Of a stretch of DNA of 64,000 nucleotides, positions 1-11,562 are shown piece by piece; position 1 is the first letter of the stretch, and every line of letters starts with the position of its first letter. The translations under genes were made by a program, and so were the position numbers. This stretch comes from Balanoglossus misakiensis (lineage: Eukaryota; Hemichordata): positions 8,060,001 through 8,124,000 of the forward strand of contig CM082593.2 of NCBI GenBank assembly GCA_040954595.2. Reading direction: 5' to 3'. The notes below the pieces were generated by a model. The model saw only the letters and a list, made by a program, of their open reading frames with translations. It did not search any database and was not told the DNA's origin.

Positions 1-3000
1 CGAACGATGAATGTAAAGCAGACGACATATAAAAGTGACAAGACAAGCAAAATGCCAAATATTCCCACAGAGCAGTTCCAAAATCACACTTCCGTAAAAT
101 CAACAGTATTTTTATTTATTTATTTGGTTTAATCCCACGCGACTGTGGTTTAACCGCACATTTTCCCTGCTGCATGCTAGTTCAGGGGCCCGTTTTACCG
201 CAGCCAACCGTGGTAAAACAGTATTTTACCATCGCTGGATTGAGCTCTCGTCCAATCAGAATGGCGGACGGTAGCATGGTATAATACATGTATAATCAGT
301 GCAATATAATCATCGTTTGTATATACTTGAATCCCACAATTGGCAGATAATTGCGACTGCGTATGTCAACAATAGAATGCATCTTCTATTACAGAGCATT
401 GTATAGCAAATTATGTCAACACATAAGAGTATTTTAGGGTGAAGTAATATATGACATGATATGGTGAAATGGTTTGCATAAAAGTGGCAACCATGTTTAT
501 GGTTTTTGCAAAACTCTTATATCACAGGGGAAATTGTGGCCCGAAAGTATGTTGTTAAATTTGATCGGTTGCCTCTATATTTCATGCTCGCTACAATGTG
601 GAAATTATTACATCGTTGTTGCTGTTCATGGTTTGCATTGAAAGAAGATTGCGGTCGTAAATCTAGACTGCGTGCAATAATTACATGTAGATCCGAGTGT
701 TTATGTTTCAAAAGAGAACTAGGCGACCATGGAATGTCACCATAGTGTAAACATTGCAAACCCATGGCTTGCACATATACGGGCGTTTGAACATTTATTG
801 TACCACTGAGAGACTAATCTGTATATAATCAAGAGACTTCATGACCAGGTAGAAATTGAAATAAGTTCTTACTATGGGTGGAGTAACTGTGCTTAATGAA
901 CGCTGAATGTGGCACAAAAATAACTTCAGTGAGTGACCAAACAATACCAAGAATATATAGTACAAGCAATATACTCTTGGAAAACATGGAAAAAGTCATT
1001 CTGCACAATGACCACAAATTATATCCTAACTTTCGAAAAAACAAGTTCCTCTAAATTAATAAAAAGAACAAAGGCGTAAAATTCGACGTAATTCGACGAA
1101 AAAAGATGCGGTGATTAGTGTATCCTAGTTCGATTATAAAATAAGTGCCGGATTGTTACGAATTGAGAAAGGGCCACTCAAATAAAAAGTAGTACTATGC
1201 CTATAGGAAACTAACGCATGCGCAGTCGCGTTTGAAGAAACGAAAACGGCTTAGAAGTGAAGAGAGTGTACAATATGGAAATTGGGTTGCAGGGTTCAAG
1301 GTGACTCGCTCCTGTGACATACAAATGTTGGGGACCTCACATTATTGAGGTTAAGGTTGGGGACGTTCAATTTATCTGACACCTGTGATATTCCAACCAC
1401 TATGCAGCTCCGTGTAGGTTCGAGACACTGTACTGCTTATTTACTGGTAGCCCTGGCCACAAGGCTGTGCTTGAAGGCAACGCAGAATTATAAACGAAAT
1501 GTGTTCCTTACTTTTGGAAGGGGTTCAGCTGCATTCCGATTACCGTGCGCAAATTAGATCTAAGTTTAAGTTTTAGCGCAACATTTTCCGAGCAGAGTTT
1601 GTATGGAACAAACAAAGAAATAACACAGCGTGGTCAAATAATATCGGAATAATGATGGACACTATGTGTCGCTGATGCGGCGATGGTTTTTGCGCTCATG
1701 CGGTTCTTTTTTGAATTTTTCCCGACCGAAATCAGTCGCATTCCTAATCAAATCACCTGGGACAATTTATATGTAGCGAATTTATATGATCCTACTAAAG
1801 TCATTTCGCAGCATTTAATGAATGACAATATTTCAATACATATATAAGTTATTATTCTTACCATAACAGTGCAGCATTGCTCTCATGGGTAACGATTCAA
1901 TAACTCCGAATTCGAATTACTGCACATAATGAGTTCCATAAAAAGATTTAAATTTAATCTAAAATGCCTCTAAAATTAATTTCAGAGGAAACTACTACAG
2001 AGACACAGAACGAATAAAAAGCTTGTGGTTAACATTTATATTTAAACCTCGTCCAGTTTTCTATTGATATTATTATCATTTTACGACACAAAACAGCAGT
2101 CAGTGGTATTCTAGCAAATATGCCGATATCGTATTTAAGAACCATGAATTCTTGAATCTCATACACCCACGTACCAATGTATTGGCTTGGCGTTCTTGGG
2201 ATATCGAAGATGGTGCAGTTTCCATGTGTTATATTGCGGCCGAACAAAACTATGGAGTGTTGACCCTCAAATTGCACCTTTGTGCATGGTATATAGTGCA
2301 AGTTGAAGTCATTCCAAACTAACTGATTTGCTGTCAACAAACGCAAATCTATTTTACATGCAATCTCGCCTACCAAACCTCAACCGTGCACTTAATATAA
2401 CAATCAAGAAGCCCCAACAGCCACAGCCGATTTTTTTTGCTGTGGCGGCGTCATTAACTGTTGCCCGAGATCGATACCACAGACCCTAATCATAGATCAT
2501 TATCGACAGGTCAGAATTACAAACATGACGGAGGACAGCAACAGACGGTGCACTCGCCAAAGCAACTTAAGGAGCACTTTTCATGCCCCGTCAATTTCGC
2601 GCCCACGCCATCTATTCAACATGGCGCTTGTGAGCAGAACACGACAACCAGCAAATGCTAGCATGTTTTACCACCGGCTATTTTGCTTTCAATCTTCTTC
2701 AAATTTTAAAACCCAGCGATTTGGCATTTCGCGTTGGCTATGTACACGTGATCAACTTCAATGACAATCTGCACATGCGTCTATGGTCACTGTTGAGAAT
2801 TGCAAAAACAAAATGAAATTGTTATTTTCTATAATTCCCTTTTTCATCGGACAAAAATACATGCATTTGCATTCCTGCCAATTCTGCATCTATCTTAATT
2901 ATTTTATATATGTTTCAGTTGTTGTATGTGTATGCGTGTGACATTCAATTATAATATACTAACACTTACCGCGCTGCTATGTCAGAAAGACCTAATAGTA

Positions 3001-3998
3001 TATGGACAAAGTGTTTTAATGGGAAAACAGTGTACTGTAAACCATGGATGGAAAACGACGCATTTCACAAGTATACGTTTTGTTTTACCGAGTCGACAAT
3101 CAATAGACCAAGATTTATCAATTATGTGTTTTTTCTGTGTGCTTTTGTATGGCTGACTGGTAGGTTTTTCAAAAAGCCCAGGATGGCACACAAACAAGCT
3201 ATGAATAGAGCCTTATGAGGATTTTAGCACGTAGATGTAGACCTATTCTAGTATCTAGCCGTCAATCGGAAGCAAAACAGACAAAAACGGCTAGATACTG
3301 GACTAATGTAGGCTACATGATTGTATCTTCACAATGTAAGAGATACCTTGCATGACTAAATGATGTTAATCACGGAAATATATGTTCAGGATAATGATCA
3401 CGGAGGTATCACGTCAATAAGTGAATTGACAGCGTCATAAACAAAACGCATATAGCCTACACTCAAGTCATATAATTTCACGCTTCTGGGATTACATTTT
3501 ATACTTTTTAGTTGTGTCACTCTTAGAAATACGTAGGCTTTATTTGTATAGTGAAAACGCCCAACCATTGGCAGCAGATACCAACATTTCGCCGCTAAAC
3601 ACACACACACACGTTTACTATAGTCTCTGCACCTCGAGAAACATTTTGTCCTTTCCCTGTACTTGGAAACAATATTTGTTGTCAGTCAGTAAGTCCTTTC
3701 CTCTCCTGCAGCACAATTTAGTTGTCGATAACGAATTCATGACTTCTCTGGTTATTTTTCGATTTTCTATTTCTATTTTTGAAAAGTAATTAGCCTCGTT
3801 GGCAAAAAGATGCACCAAAGGAAAAATCGTCAGTGGAAGAAAAAGATGATTACGTCTGTGAGCACTATATGTAGAAAGGCCACATTCTCTTGTTCTTTAC
3901 CATTCATGCTAGCTTGAAATATCCTGACGCATGGTGCGGACATGATGTAGGTAATTATGAGTGAAGAATAACTGTAACCAGAGGGTAGGTTATTCCAT
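1..3998. other. Gene-free stretch, no recognised feature
   Basis: No exon is recognisable. The most protein-like open segment is on the minus strand at about 2029-2325. It follows an acceptor-like site (TTTGTTGACAG) and reads about 98 codons to a stop, but it has no known motif, and a frame of this length is expected by chance at this base composition. A short (ATTT) run lies near 110-125, and a short AC run near 3600. Confidence 0.6.
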
Positions 3999-4379
3999 TT
4001 TAAAGGGGTATTAGCTGTAACTTTTTGCTTTATTTCTAGTATTTTGTTCTGTGTTTTTCCCCACTCCAAACAGCATGCTGATATACCCAAACTCCATTCC
4101 AACACAGTCTGTATGTGTGTATGTGTAATAACATTAACAACTATTGTTATTGTTGTTGTTGTTGTTATTGTTGTTGTTGTTGTTGTTGTTCTTGACAAAT
4201 ATATTCTAGGCTGAATTCAAATTTTGCACAGTAACAATGCTGACTACACACATATGTGTTGTGTTGATATTAAAGCTAAATGCTGGGCATATTTCGTCAT
4301 GTTCCAGGAAACTGAATAAGAAACAGCAGTAGATACACACAACAAAAAGACTGAAAAACAGAGCGAAAAGTTACAGCTA
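3999..4379. repeat. MITE family D, copy 1 (contains a (TTG)n tract)
   Basis: The ends are inverted: TTAGCTGTAACTTTTTGC near 4010 and GCGAAAAGTTACAGCTA at 4363-4379. The interior is also folded, with CAACTATTGTTATTG on one side and CAGTAACAATGCTG on the other, around a (TTG)n tract at 4144-4191. A second copy at 48.7-49.04 kb matches along its whole length, including the 'ctccaaacagcatgctgatata' and 'tgctgggcat' segments. No coding capacity is present, so this is a non-autonomous DNA element. Confidence 0.75.
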
Positions 4380-5405
4380 GTGGAGCTTCAAGTCAACTGC
4401 GACACATTTTCTCCAATCAGTGGTTGATGTTTCTGATAGCAAACTACTTGGGACGTTGAAACATACGAAGTGATACAACGCATATAACCATGCTCAAACT
4501 GAATATTCACAACTAACGCGCGTTGTTAGACATCGGTTGACCACATTGCTATTCTGATAACATCACCGTAGAACACTCTTCGACATTTCGCATGTCACAT
4601 CAAAAAACAATATTGTTCTTATGCATTTTACTGGGCTCGAACTCGTACGTTGTGTGTGCGCGTGTTTGGAATTGGGAATAGTTACCGCTGTTCAATCTTA
4701 AATGACTTGCCATTGAATGTGTTACGCCATTAGATTACATGAGTTAGGACCGTTACATAACGTCACTGGAGATTGTTGAAAATTTACAGGCATGATACAT
4801 GTACGTCAGCGATGAAAACCACAAACACAAATCAGCAGTGTATAAGTTTTCTTATACACTAGCTGCGGGTATTTGATTATTCATTTTACAAGGTTTAGTC
4901 CTAAACGTGCACGTACAAACTTGAAGGACATGTGTTTCGTACAGGAATGTGCCCTTGTATATCCCAGTCACGCTGTTTGTACTATTTTGTTTCATACAGG
5001 AATAACAACTACTAGTGGAAATTTTAACCGATCATTAACCTTGGGAAGGTGATCCATCAAAAGTTAGACACATACTTTCCAAAAGGAGCAGTACGTTTTA
5101 AGGTCACAGACCTATTCAAACCCTTCGGTTATATTAGTTTAATTTCCTTGGGATTGAAATCTCAAACCGACAGGCAAAATAACTAATTCACTCAAATAAT
5201 CAATTTCCGCATACAGGATGAGACACGGGAATACTTAACACAACGGCATGTATCGCCACTAGTGCAGAAAAAAATGCAGTCTTATCAAAAGCGATGGTGT
5301 GTATTATCAACTTTCTGTTTCATTTCAGTGTCTTTATCCTACGGTCCACCTTCTGTGGATTATACAGTAGTGGGCTTTTATATGACTTGTGTGTTTCTTT
5401 TTCGG
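4380..5405. other. Gene-free stretch
   Basis: Nothing coding is recognised here. The only structure is the short perfect hairpin at 4838-4860. A possible tRNA-like B box on the minus strand near 4635 (GAGTTCGAGCCC) was judged too weak to call. Confidence 0.6.
4838..4860. repeat. Perfect short hairpin
   Basis: AGTGTATAAG and CTTATACACT pair perfectly around a short T loop. It lies in otherwise plain DNA and may be a cruciform-prone site or the remnant of a fold-back element. Confidence 0.6.
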
Positions 5406-5580
5406 TTAAAGGTACAACGTCTCTCTCTCTCTCACTGCCCCTTTTCCGTTAATTATGTTTGATACAAGACACGTGTATATGTAATGAATCAAGGTTTGAC
5501 CACACACACCTTCCATCCCGCTCGTATGATATGAAATGAATAAATGGTAGAGACCGATTATTGATTTTGGCGAGTTTTTA

Positions 5581-6049
5581 GGTCCCATTTGTATAGGTAT
5601 ATATACCATGGGACCTTATGGGATGGGTTGCGTCTGTATGGATGTATGGATGTATGTCTGTATGTCCGTCCACATCAAAAACTTGAAAACCGCTGCGCGT
5701 ATCACCTCAATATTTGGTGTGTAGGTGCAGGCAGGGCTGTAGATGGGAGTTTGTCCAAACGAAGTTGCCAGGCCCAAAAATATGCAAATTAGCTTGTAAA
5801 ATGTGAATTTGGTCAAAACTCAGTAACTCAAGAACTACTGGTCAGATTGCTTTGCAAAGTGGTGTGTATTTACTTTATTGAGTTGTTTTAATTAGGCAGG
5901 AACTCCCCTCTGTGATTAATAAAAACACAGCAAATTCCTGAATGATTACATAACTGGCTAAGTTTTAAAGAGGCCAGCTGTTCTATTTAGTGTATGTACA
6001 GTACATATGCCATTGGCAGCTTATGGGTCAGTCAGTGTTTGCCCATTGA
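5581..6049 (+). repeat. Direct repeat R1, copy 1
   Basis: It opens with a palindromic head (GGTCCCAT ... ATGGGACC), then carries 'cttatgggat', a TATG/TCCG-rich stretch, 'aactcaagaactactggtc' near 5828, and ends at 'gtttgcccattga'. It matches 6628-7093 closely along its full length. Confidence 0.8.
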
Positions 6050-6231
6050 GCAAAGTTGAACTTCATTGGAGAAAAGAAGAACCACTCCCGTCGGTCTTAA
6101 TTTGCATTTTAACACTTTATTTTGCATTACAATACTTGATTTAAATATGAGAAAAGCCTAACAGTTTTGTCTCACTGTAGTTAAAGTTTTGGACCTAGAA
6201 ATGTAAATAGTTTGTGTCCATGAGTTCGTAT

Positions 6232-6353
6232 TGGGGATGTGTTAGCGCTCTGGGCACCGTACTCCTCACGGGATCTGTTAACGCAGGTCAGTGCAACACA
6301 CCCCAAGCTTTTGTATCGCCTTCTTTTGCTGTGATTTGAGAGCTATACAGTGT
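6232..6353 (+). repeat. Direct repeat R2, copy 1
   Basis: The segment starts 'ggggatgtgttagcgctctg' and ends 'gatttgagagctatacagt'. It is repeated almost identically at 6446-6562, about 214 bp downstream. The near identity implies a recent duplication. Confidence 0.85.
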
Positions 6354-6445
6354 TCATTTTGTAGACACAGGGATGTTTATGTTTGTGAGAGGCTCGCGCA
6401 AGTCCACCATTGTATTGTTGTGTGCAAAAGAGGTCACGGGAGTTT

Positions 6446-6562
6446 GGGGATGTGTTAGCGCTCTGGGCACCGTACTCCTCACGGGATCTGTTAACGCAGG
6501 TCAGCGCAACACACCCCAAGCTTTTGTATCGCCTTCTTTTGCTGTGATTTGAGAGCTGTACA
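6446..6562 (+). repeat. Direct repeat R2, copy 2
   Basis: This is the near-identical partner of 6232-6353. The main differences are single-base changes (gtgcaacac/gcgcaacac, gctatac/gctgtac). Confidence 0.85.
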
Positions 6563-6627
6563 GTTCATCTTGGCATTCATAGTCCCATCATATCTCTGTG
6601 TCGACAGTCCGATATTAGATTGTTGTT

Positions 6628-7093
6628 GGGTCCCATTGGTATGTACCATGGGACCTTATGGGATCGGTTGCATCTGTATGTATGGATGGATGCATGCATG
6701 TCTGTATGTCCGTCCACATCAAAAACTTGAAACTGCTGCGTGTATCACCTTGATATTCAGTGTGCTGATGCAGGCTGGGCTGTAGATGGGAGTTTGTTCA
6801 AATGAAGTTGTCATTGCCTAAAATATGCAAAGTAGCTGGAAAAATGTTAATTTGGTCAAAACTCAGTAACTCAAGAACTACTGGTCAGATTGCTTTGCAA
6901 AGTGGTATGTATTTACTTTATTGAGTTGTTTTAATTAGGCAGGAACTCCCCTCTGTGATTCATATAAACACAGCAAATTCCTGAATGATTACATAACTGG
7001 CTAAGTTTTAAAGAGGCCAGCTGTTCTATTTAGTGTATGTACAGTACATATGCCATTGGCAGCTTATGGGTCAGTCAGTGTTTGCCCATTGAC
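6628..7093 (+). repeat. Direct repeat R1, copy 2
   Basis: This is the second copy of 5581-6049. Its head GGTCCCATTGGTA/TACCATGGGACC is an almost perfect palindrome. It ends at 'gtttgcccattga' and is followed by a GT/CT-rich stretch. Confidence 0.8.
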
Positions 7094-7353
7094 CTCTCGC
7101 CATGTGTGTGTGTGTGTGTGTCTGTCTGTATATGGCCATGTACTTCGGTGTAGACTTTTTCTTGTGTAATCACTCAATGGGACCACCATGTCCTTGACGC
7201 GATTTTTTTCATTCTCGTGTACAAGCGGGATGGAAGGTGTGTGTGTTGAACGTTGATTCACTATATATCCACATGTAGAAGTACATAAACGGTGTCTTGT
7301 ATCAAACATAATTAATGAAAAAAGGTAGTGAGAGAGAGACTTTGTCCCTTTAA

Positions 7354-9095
7354 TAATTGACATTATGGATATTTTTCGGGTATTCTGAGCTCGAAGCATA
7401 CATGATTGAGTTTCATCACTATTACACACATCTTCAATGGGGGAAATGTAGGCGGCGTATATAAAAGTATGTTTCATTCTTGCGAGGAATATATCACGCA
7501 GATGAAATGTCTACAGGCGCATGTCTTGACATGATGTTCATCATCTAACTGATTTGGGCTTCCATTAGTAATCATTTGCATGAGCACGACGTATGAATAG
7601 CTCTCGGCGAAAGAAAGCAACGATATTTTGAGTAGACTAATGCGCGGATTCGGCTGATATGTTTGAAAAGCATTTACAAGTCCCGACAATAAGCAGGATG
7701 CCAAGTGTATATTTTTATTCACACGCTAAATCACCGGCATTGTCCAGTGGCAAGGCTTTGACGTACCATGACACAGGTTGGCTTCATATAATACATAGTT
7801 ATTAAAACATGTGCCATTTTCTTTCTTTTGGCCTGTCACTGTGCTGAGACGTTTGCAGGACTCCTTACCCTACCTTGTTATTAACATTCTAAGTATTTAT
7901 TAGTTAGGTTTATTTATTATGGGGCCGAGCCTCGGCGGCCACACATAAACTTTGTGTGTGTGGACACAACGCGACTCAAAGGATTATTTCTCTGTGTTTA
8001 TCATGGGCAAATAGTGTCGCAGAAACGTTTCGGATTTTACCCTGTGTGAACCTGGTAATCTCTTTGGGTTATTGGTTACTGTTCTTCATTTATATGATGA
8101 CATATGAACCAAATTTCGGAAAAACCTGAACTCTGAAATGTTTCTACATTAATCTTTAGTGAACTGTGTTGTTCACTACCTCACAAGCGAATATTCTTTT
8201 GCACGAGATATATAAAGTCCCTGTCGATAGAACATCTATTAGCTATCTGTTGGCCGAAAATGATGAACATTCGCATTTCCAACATCTTTCTAAGATGAGT
8301 TGACAGGTCAAAATTGTAGAAATTCGCTATCGGCTTGCGGCGACCTTTAAAATACAAATAATGTACTACACGCAATCATATAAGCTGAAATGTCGCCATG
8401 GCGCTGAGTTGAAACGATGATTACTTCCAGGAAAGGAATCACTCTATCTTATAGTACATCAATTGTTTGTCTGTAATTTGCAAATCTCAGCTTCTGCGTG
8501 TATAGGGCACTGCGAATTGTGTGTCTACTAAGGCATTATTTCTTTATTTGTGTATAGTAAGTAACATTCTCAGCTTCCTACCTGTCAAAACTTTGCCCAT
8601 GCGACATTAACATCGGTCAGGGTCATCGGTCAGGGTCACTCTGTTCGAGAGTCATCAATTAAATTTCCGTCGAAGTGCATTTCATACGTGTAAGTTAGTT
8701 TTGGAGGGATTTGCGGATCTAAAAATAGCATTGTTTTTACAGAGTAATGTTTGTAGCTCCTCACAAATATGTTGCAGCGCTTTCCACCAATTTACCAGAC
8801 AATACAACACCGGAAGATAAAATCAAATTTGTTTATGTCTCGTCTAAGAGCATCCTAAGTGGGTTGATAATATATGCCATAGTACTCAAGAACACATACC
8901 AAATAGGTTTTTGTAGTGCCACCTGTCATGATTTTTCGCCATTGACTGGAACAAACAAATAATCCTAGCAACGGTTCAATATTACCTGCTTGCTCTGTGT
9001 TTTGGGAGTTTAAGAAGAGTGGTCTAAACACTTTTGACTTCTCCTTGTTCAAAGTCGTGAACAAAACCTGAATGACGATGAGCAGTATAGGTTCT
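7354..9095. other. Gene-free stretch with one dispersed repeat
   Basis: No coding exon is recognised. The one identifiable feature is the repeat at 7918-8059, which is shared with 17.4 kb. Confidence 0.55.
7918..8059. repeat. Dispersed repeat K, copy 1
   Basis: The segment runs from 'tatggggccgagcctcggcg' through 'acgcgactcaaaggatt' to 'ccctgtgtgaacctggtaa'. It is shared with 17432-17568. No terminal inverted repeats are obvious, so the class is unknown. Confidence 0.7.
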
Positions 9096-9175
9096 GGTGA
9101 TTTTCTCTGACCATAATATTGATGATGCCCTCGCCTGCGGCTCGGGCATCATCAATTTTATGGTCAGAGATCACC
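9096..9175. repeat. 80 bp fold-back (hairpin) element
   Basis: GGTGATTTTCTCTGACCATAA ... is followed, after a short loop (TCGCCTGCGGCT), by its reverse complement ending TTATGGTCAGAGATCACC. The arms are about 33 bp and include GATGATGCCC / GGGCATCATC. The structure is a compact, nearly perfect hairpin typical of a minimal MITE. Confidence 0.75.
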
Positions 9176-10179
9176 ATCCCTCGTGCAGGCTTCAAATCAT
9201 AATGTTGCCCTCGATATCAGGTGTTATTATTTGAAAATAACAGAGAGACAAGCAAAACAAATCACCAACAATGTCAACAAACAACGTGACTTGTGGCTGT
9301 GACTTAAGCATGTAAAGATTATGTGGACTGTCTCGATAGAGTGGAGATGGCCTGTTCTTAAAGAGGGGGCATGAAGGAGAGATATGAAGAGGAGACAGAC
9401 AGACAGTGCATGGAGAGGAGACAAATAGATTCTCACACCCTGAGGATTACATTTCTCGCCTGAGATGGGAACTCTCATGGTCTCGCACTCGCCTTGCGCT
9501 CATTTCGGACGTGATGTTCCCAACAAATGTGAGAAATCTTTTCAAGGGGTCCTTTGTGTGCGAGACTCCTTTTCTCGCATGACGTCGACCGCGTTCATTT
9601 CGCATTATAGAAACATTGAATTGTGAAATGCATGACTGCCGTCTATAGCATGCCGTACCTCATGTTCATGTCAGTGTTCATCACAGAACTTTTAAACTTT
9701 ATTCTTTAAACTTTTATTCCCTAAACACAAGTATCTTAACTTGTACATAAATAATTTTCATAATAACAGGTCCGACACGTGTTTCTTTGGTTACCATTTT
9801 GAGACTGGAAATATGTATTTTGTTCAAAATCCCATTAAAAAGTAGTTAATAGTGTGAGTACTAAGGTCAAAATAAATGAATATTGCGTCCGTTTTGATGA
9901 CGCTGGAAGAAAATATAACGATAATTTTCATGATAACAATAAATAAATTGTTTATCTGAAAACGGCACTCTGCATATCTGTTTTCTTAATCGGTCTCAGA
10001 AAAAAACAATAAAATTCCTGTCTGATAATAATACGAACAATAACAATATCAACGGTCAACCTGCCATCGTTAACCGATAGAATTTGACTATCTACCTGTT
10101 ATACGGTATCGCGTTGCTGTTAGCGCGCAGTCCGGATGTGTTATTATTATGATCATCACTATCTTTAGAAGCCTTGGCA
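9176..10179. other. Gene-free stretch
   Basis: No gene, RNA or clear repeat is seen. The 83-codon minus-strand open frame at 9227-9478 resembles no known family. Confidence 0.55.
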
Positions 10180-10380
10180 AGTATACCCCTTTTTCACAAG
10201 GGTCACCAATTACACCCTTCTAATCAAGACGCGCATGCACACACACGTACATTTACACCCGAGGCAATGACCAGTAAAGCGTCTTGCTCAAGGAAACTGC
10301 TTCGCGGCCACGAAATCAGCATTCTCCGATAGAAAATCCACGACAACGTCTGATCTCGAACCCATAATCAAGATTTTGAG
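10180..10380 (-). mobile_element. Degraded tRNA-derived SINE with Deu-domain-like core
   Basis: On the minus strand, a Pol III B-box-like motif (GGGTTCGAGATC, 10352-10363) is followed by TTTCCTTGAGCAAGACGC (about 10280-10297). The second motif closely resembles the CCTTGAGCAAGRCACTT core of the Deu domain shared by many vertebrate, amphioxus and echinoderm SINEs. Downstream, TGCCTCGGGTGTAAATG also fits the domain. The A box is not clear and the tail is worn. Family assignment rests on remembered Deu consensus and needs alignment. Confidence 0.55.
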
Positions 10381-10615
10381 TCAGGTATCAATCACCAATA
10401 TGGCCACCATGTGTTATGAAAATTCTATTAACAACGTATACTTGAAGGGTGTGGCAAATACGTGCTTATCGGCATGTCTTCAGATGGGTCTATAGCCATT
10501 ACATTATATGTATTGGATAACATTTCTGGGACTTTACTGAAAAATCCTTCAAGAACCCATAAATTCCATGTAGTGTTTAGACCTATATATATTTCAAACA
10601 GAATCGACTTAAAGT

Positions 10616-10658
10616 CGACTGTATTCTCACTTTACATTTTGAAATGAGAATACAGTCG
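10616..10658. repeat. Short inverted repeat
   Basis: CGACTGTATTCTCA and TGAGAATACAGTCG are perfect inverted copies around a roughly 15-base loop. They sit next to a second small palindrome (TCGACTTAAAGTCGA). This is probably a fold-back remnant. Confidence 0.65.
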
Positions 10659-11384
10659 GAACTACTATACCGTCACGTGGTAATGGCAATAATTATCCAC
10701 CCACTTTCCGACAGAAGTAGAGGATTTGTCAGCTCATTTAGAGATTACGATTTCACAGAGAATGCTAATGATAGAAGGGCGCATATTAAGACCACCTTTT
10801 AGCGACTATTTCGTAGCAAGTTCGTCCCAGCAATATAAAACCTGTGATGGCCTCTGAATTTCGAAAGTGCCACTACGTCCTGCTGTTTGCCTGTTGGCGC
10901 GCTGACCACCTTCCATTGTTAGTGAATATCAAGAGGAGCCAGGCTGGCGGCTTATCTCAAATGATCATTACACTTTACAAGGTGTAGGTTTTCAGAGATA
11001 ACGGTTGAACAAGCAACCGTTAAGGCAACAGTAGAGTATATGTTGCCTTTGGCGGGAAATGGACTCGCGTTTGAGTGCCAGAAATCGAATCTCTCCTTGT
11101 CACGACAATGCTAATGAAATGAAAATGCAAAACCCAGCGTATACGTATACTCTTTGCACGGGAGCGATTTCTTTATTCTCGTCATTGCGACTTTTTGAAA
11201 CCTCGTTTTCAGAGATTTTATGAGATCTTATGAGACATCTTGTTTTGTTCTACTGGCATCATCATTTTCAGACTGAATCTCTAGTCTAAAGGGTTAAAGT
11301 AGGTGCAAGTAGACTGGAGTCTCGACTTCTGCATACACCATACGAGGTCGTAAGGGTTTTAGGTACCCCTTATTTAACTGTTGA

Positions 11385-11562
11385 AATTAAATAATTCTTA
11401 GAATTAACAAAGCAGCCAACAGTAGCGTAGACTGGGCATGACAGCAACTGAAGATCCAAGTAGGTCGTGGTGACTGCAGTGGGGTTTGTGCTGGTATTGG
11501 AGGACATATTCTCTCATCAAGGGGGACACCCACGCGGCACGACGACCCTTTCCCTTTACAGT
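11385..11562 (-). mobile_element. MITE family B, copy 1
   Basis: This copy matches 25515-25664 in the same direction and 34573-34780 in the opposite direction. Shared blocks include 'gcagccaacagtagcgtaga', 'gactgggcatgacagcaac', 'gtaggtcgtgg' and 'ctgcagtggggtttg'. The right end reads CCCTTTCCCTTTA, which corresponds to the terminal repeat of the best-preserved copy. Confidence 0.75.

Larger units (their letters stand above)
5581..7182. mobile_element. Nested insertion bounded by GGTCCCATT / AATGGGACC
   Basis: The insertion interrupts MITE family A. It begins GGTCCCATTTG and ends CAATGGGACC, an inverted terminal motif of about 9 bp. Inside are two roughly 465 bp direct repeats (5581-6049 and 6628-7093). 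Between these lie two roughly 120 bp direct repeats (6232-6353 and 6446-6562). There is no long open frame, so it is non-autonomous or a composite of several insertions. A target duplication could not be defined. Confidence 0.5.
5406..7353. mobile_element. MITE family A, copy 1, split by a 1.6 kb nested insertion
   Basis: The left end (TTAAAGGTACAACGTCTCTC) and the right end (GAGACTTTGTCCCTTTAA) are inverted copies. The left half contains the arm 'gaccacacacaccttccatcccg' near 5498, and the right half contains the complementary arm 'cgggatggaaggtgtgtgtgt' near 7227. In the intact copy at 31.4-31.63 kb these arms are about 55 bp apart. Here they are separated by about 1.7 kb because another element sits at 5581-7182. 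Confidence 0.7.

Noticed and set aside
4600-4780. tRNA-derived SINE on the minus strand (B-box-like GAGTTCGAGCCC)
   Set aside because: There is no convincing A box at the right distance, no tail and no second copy.
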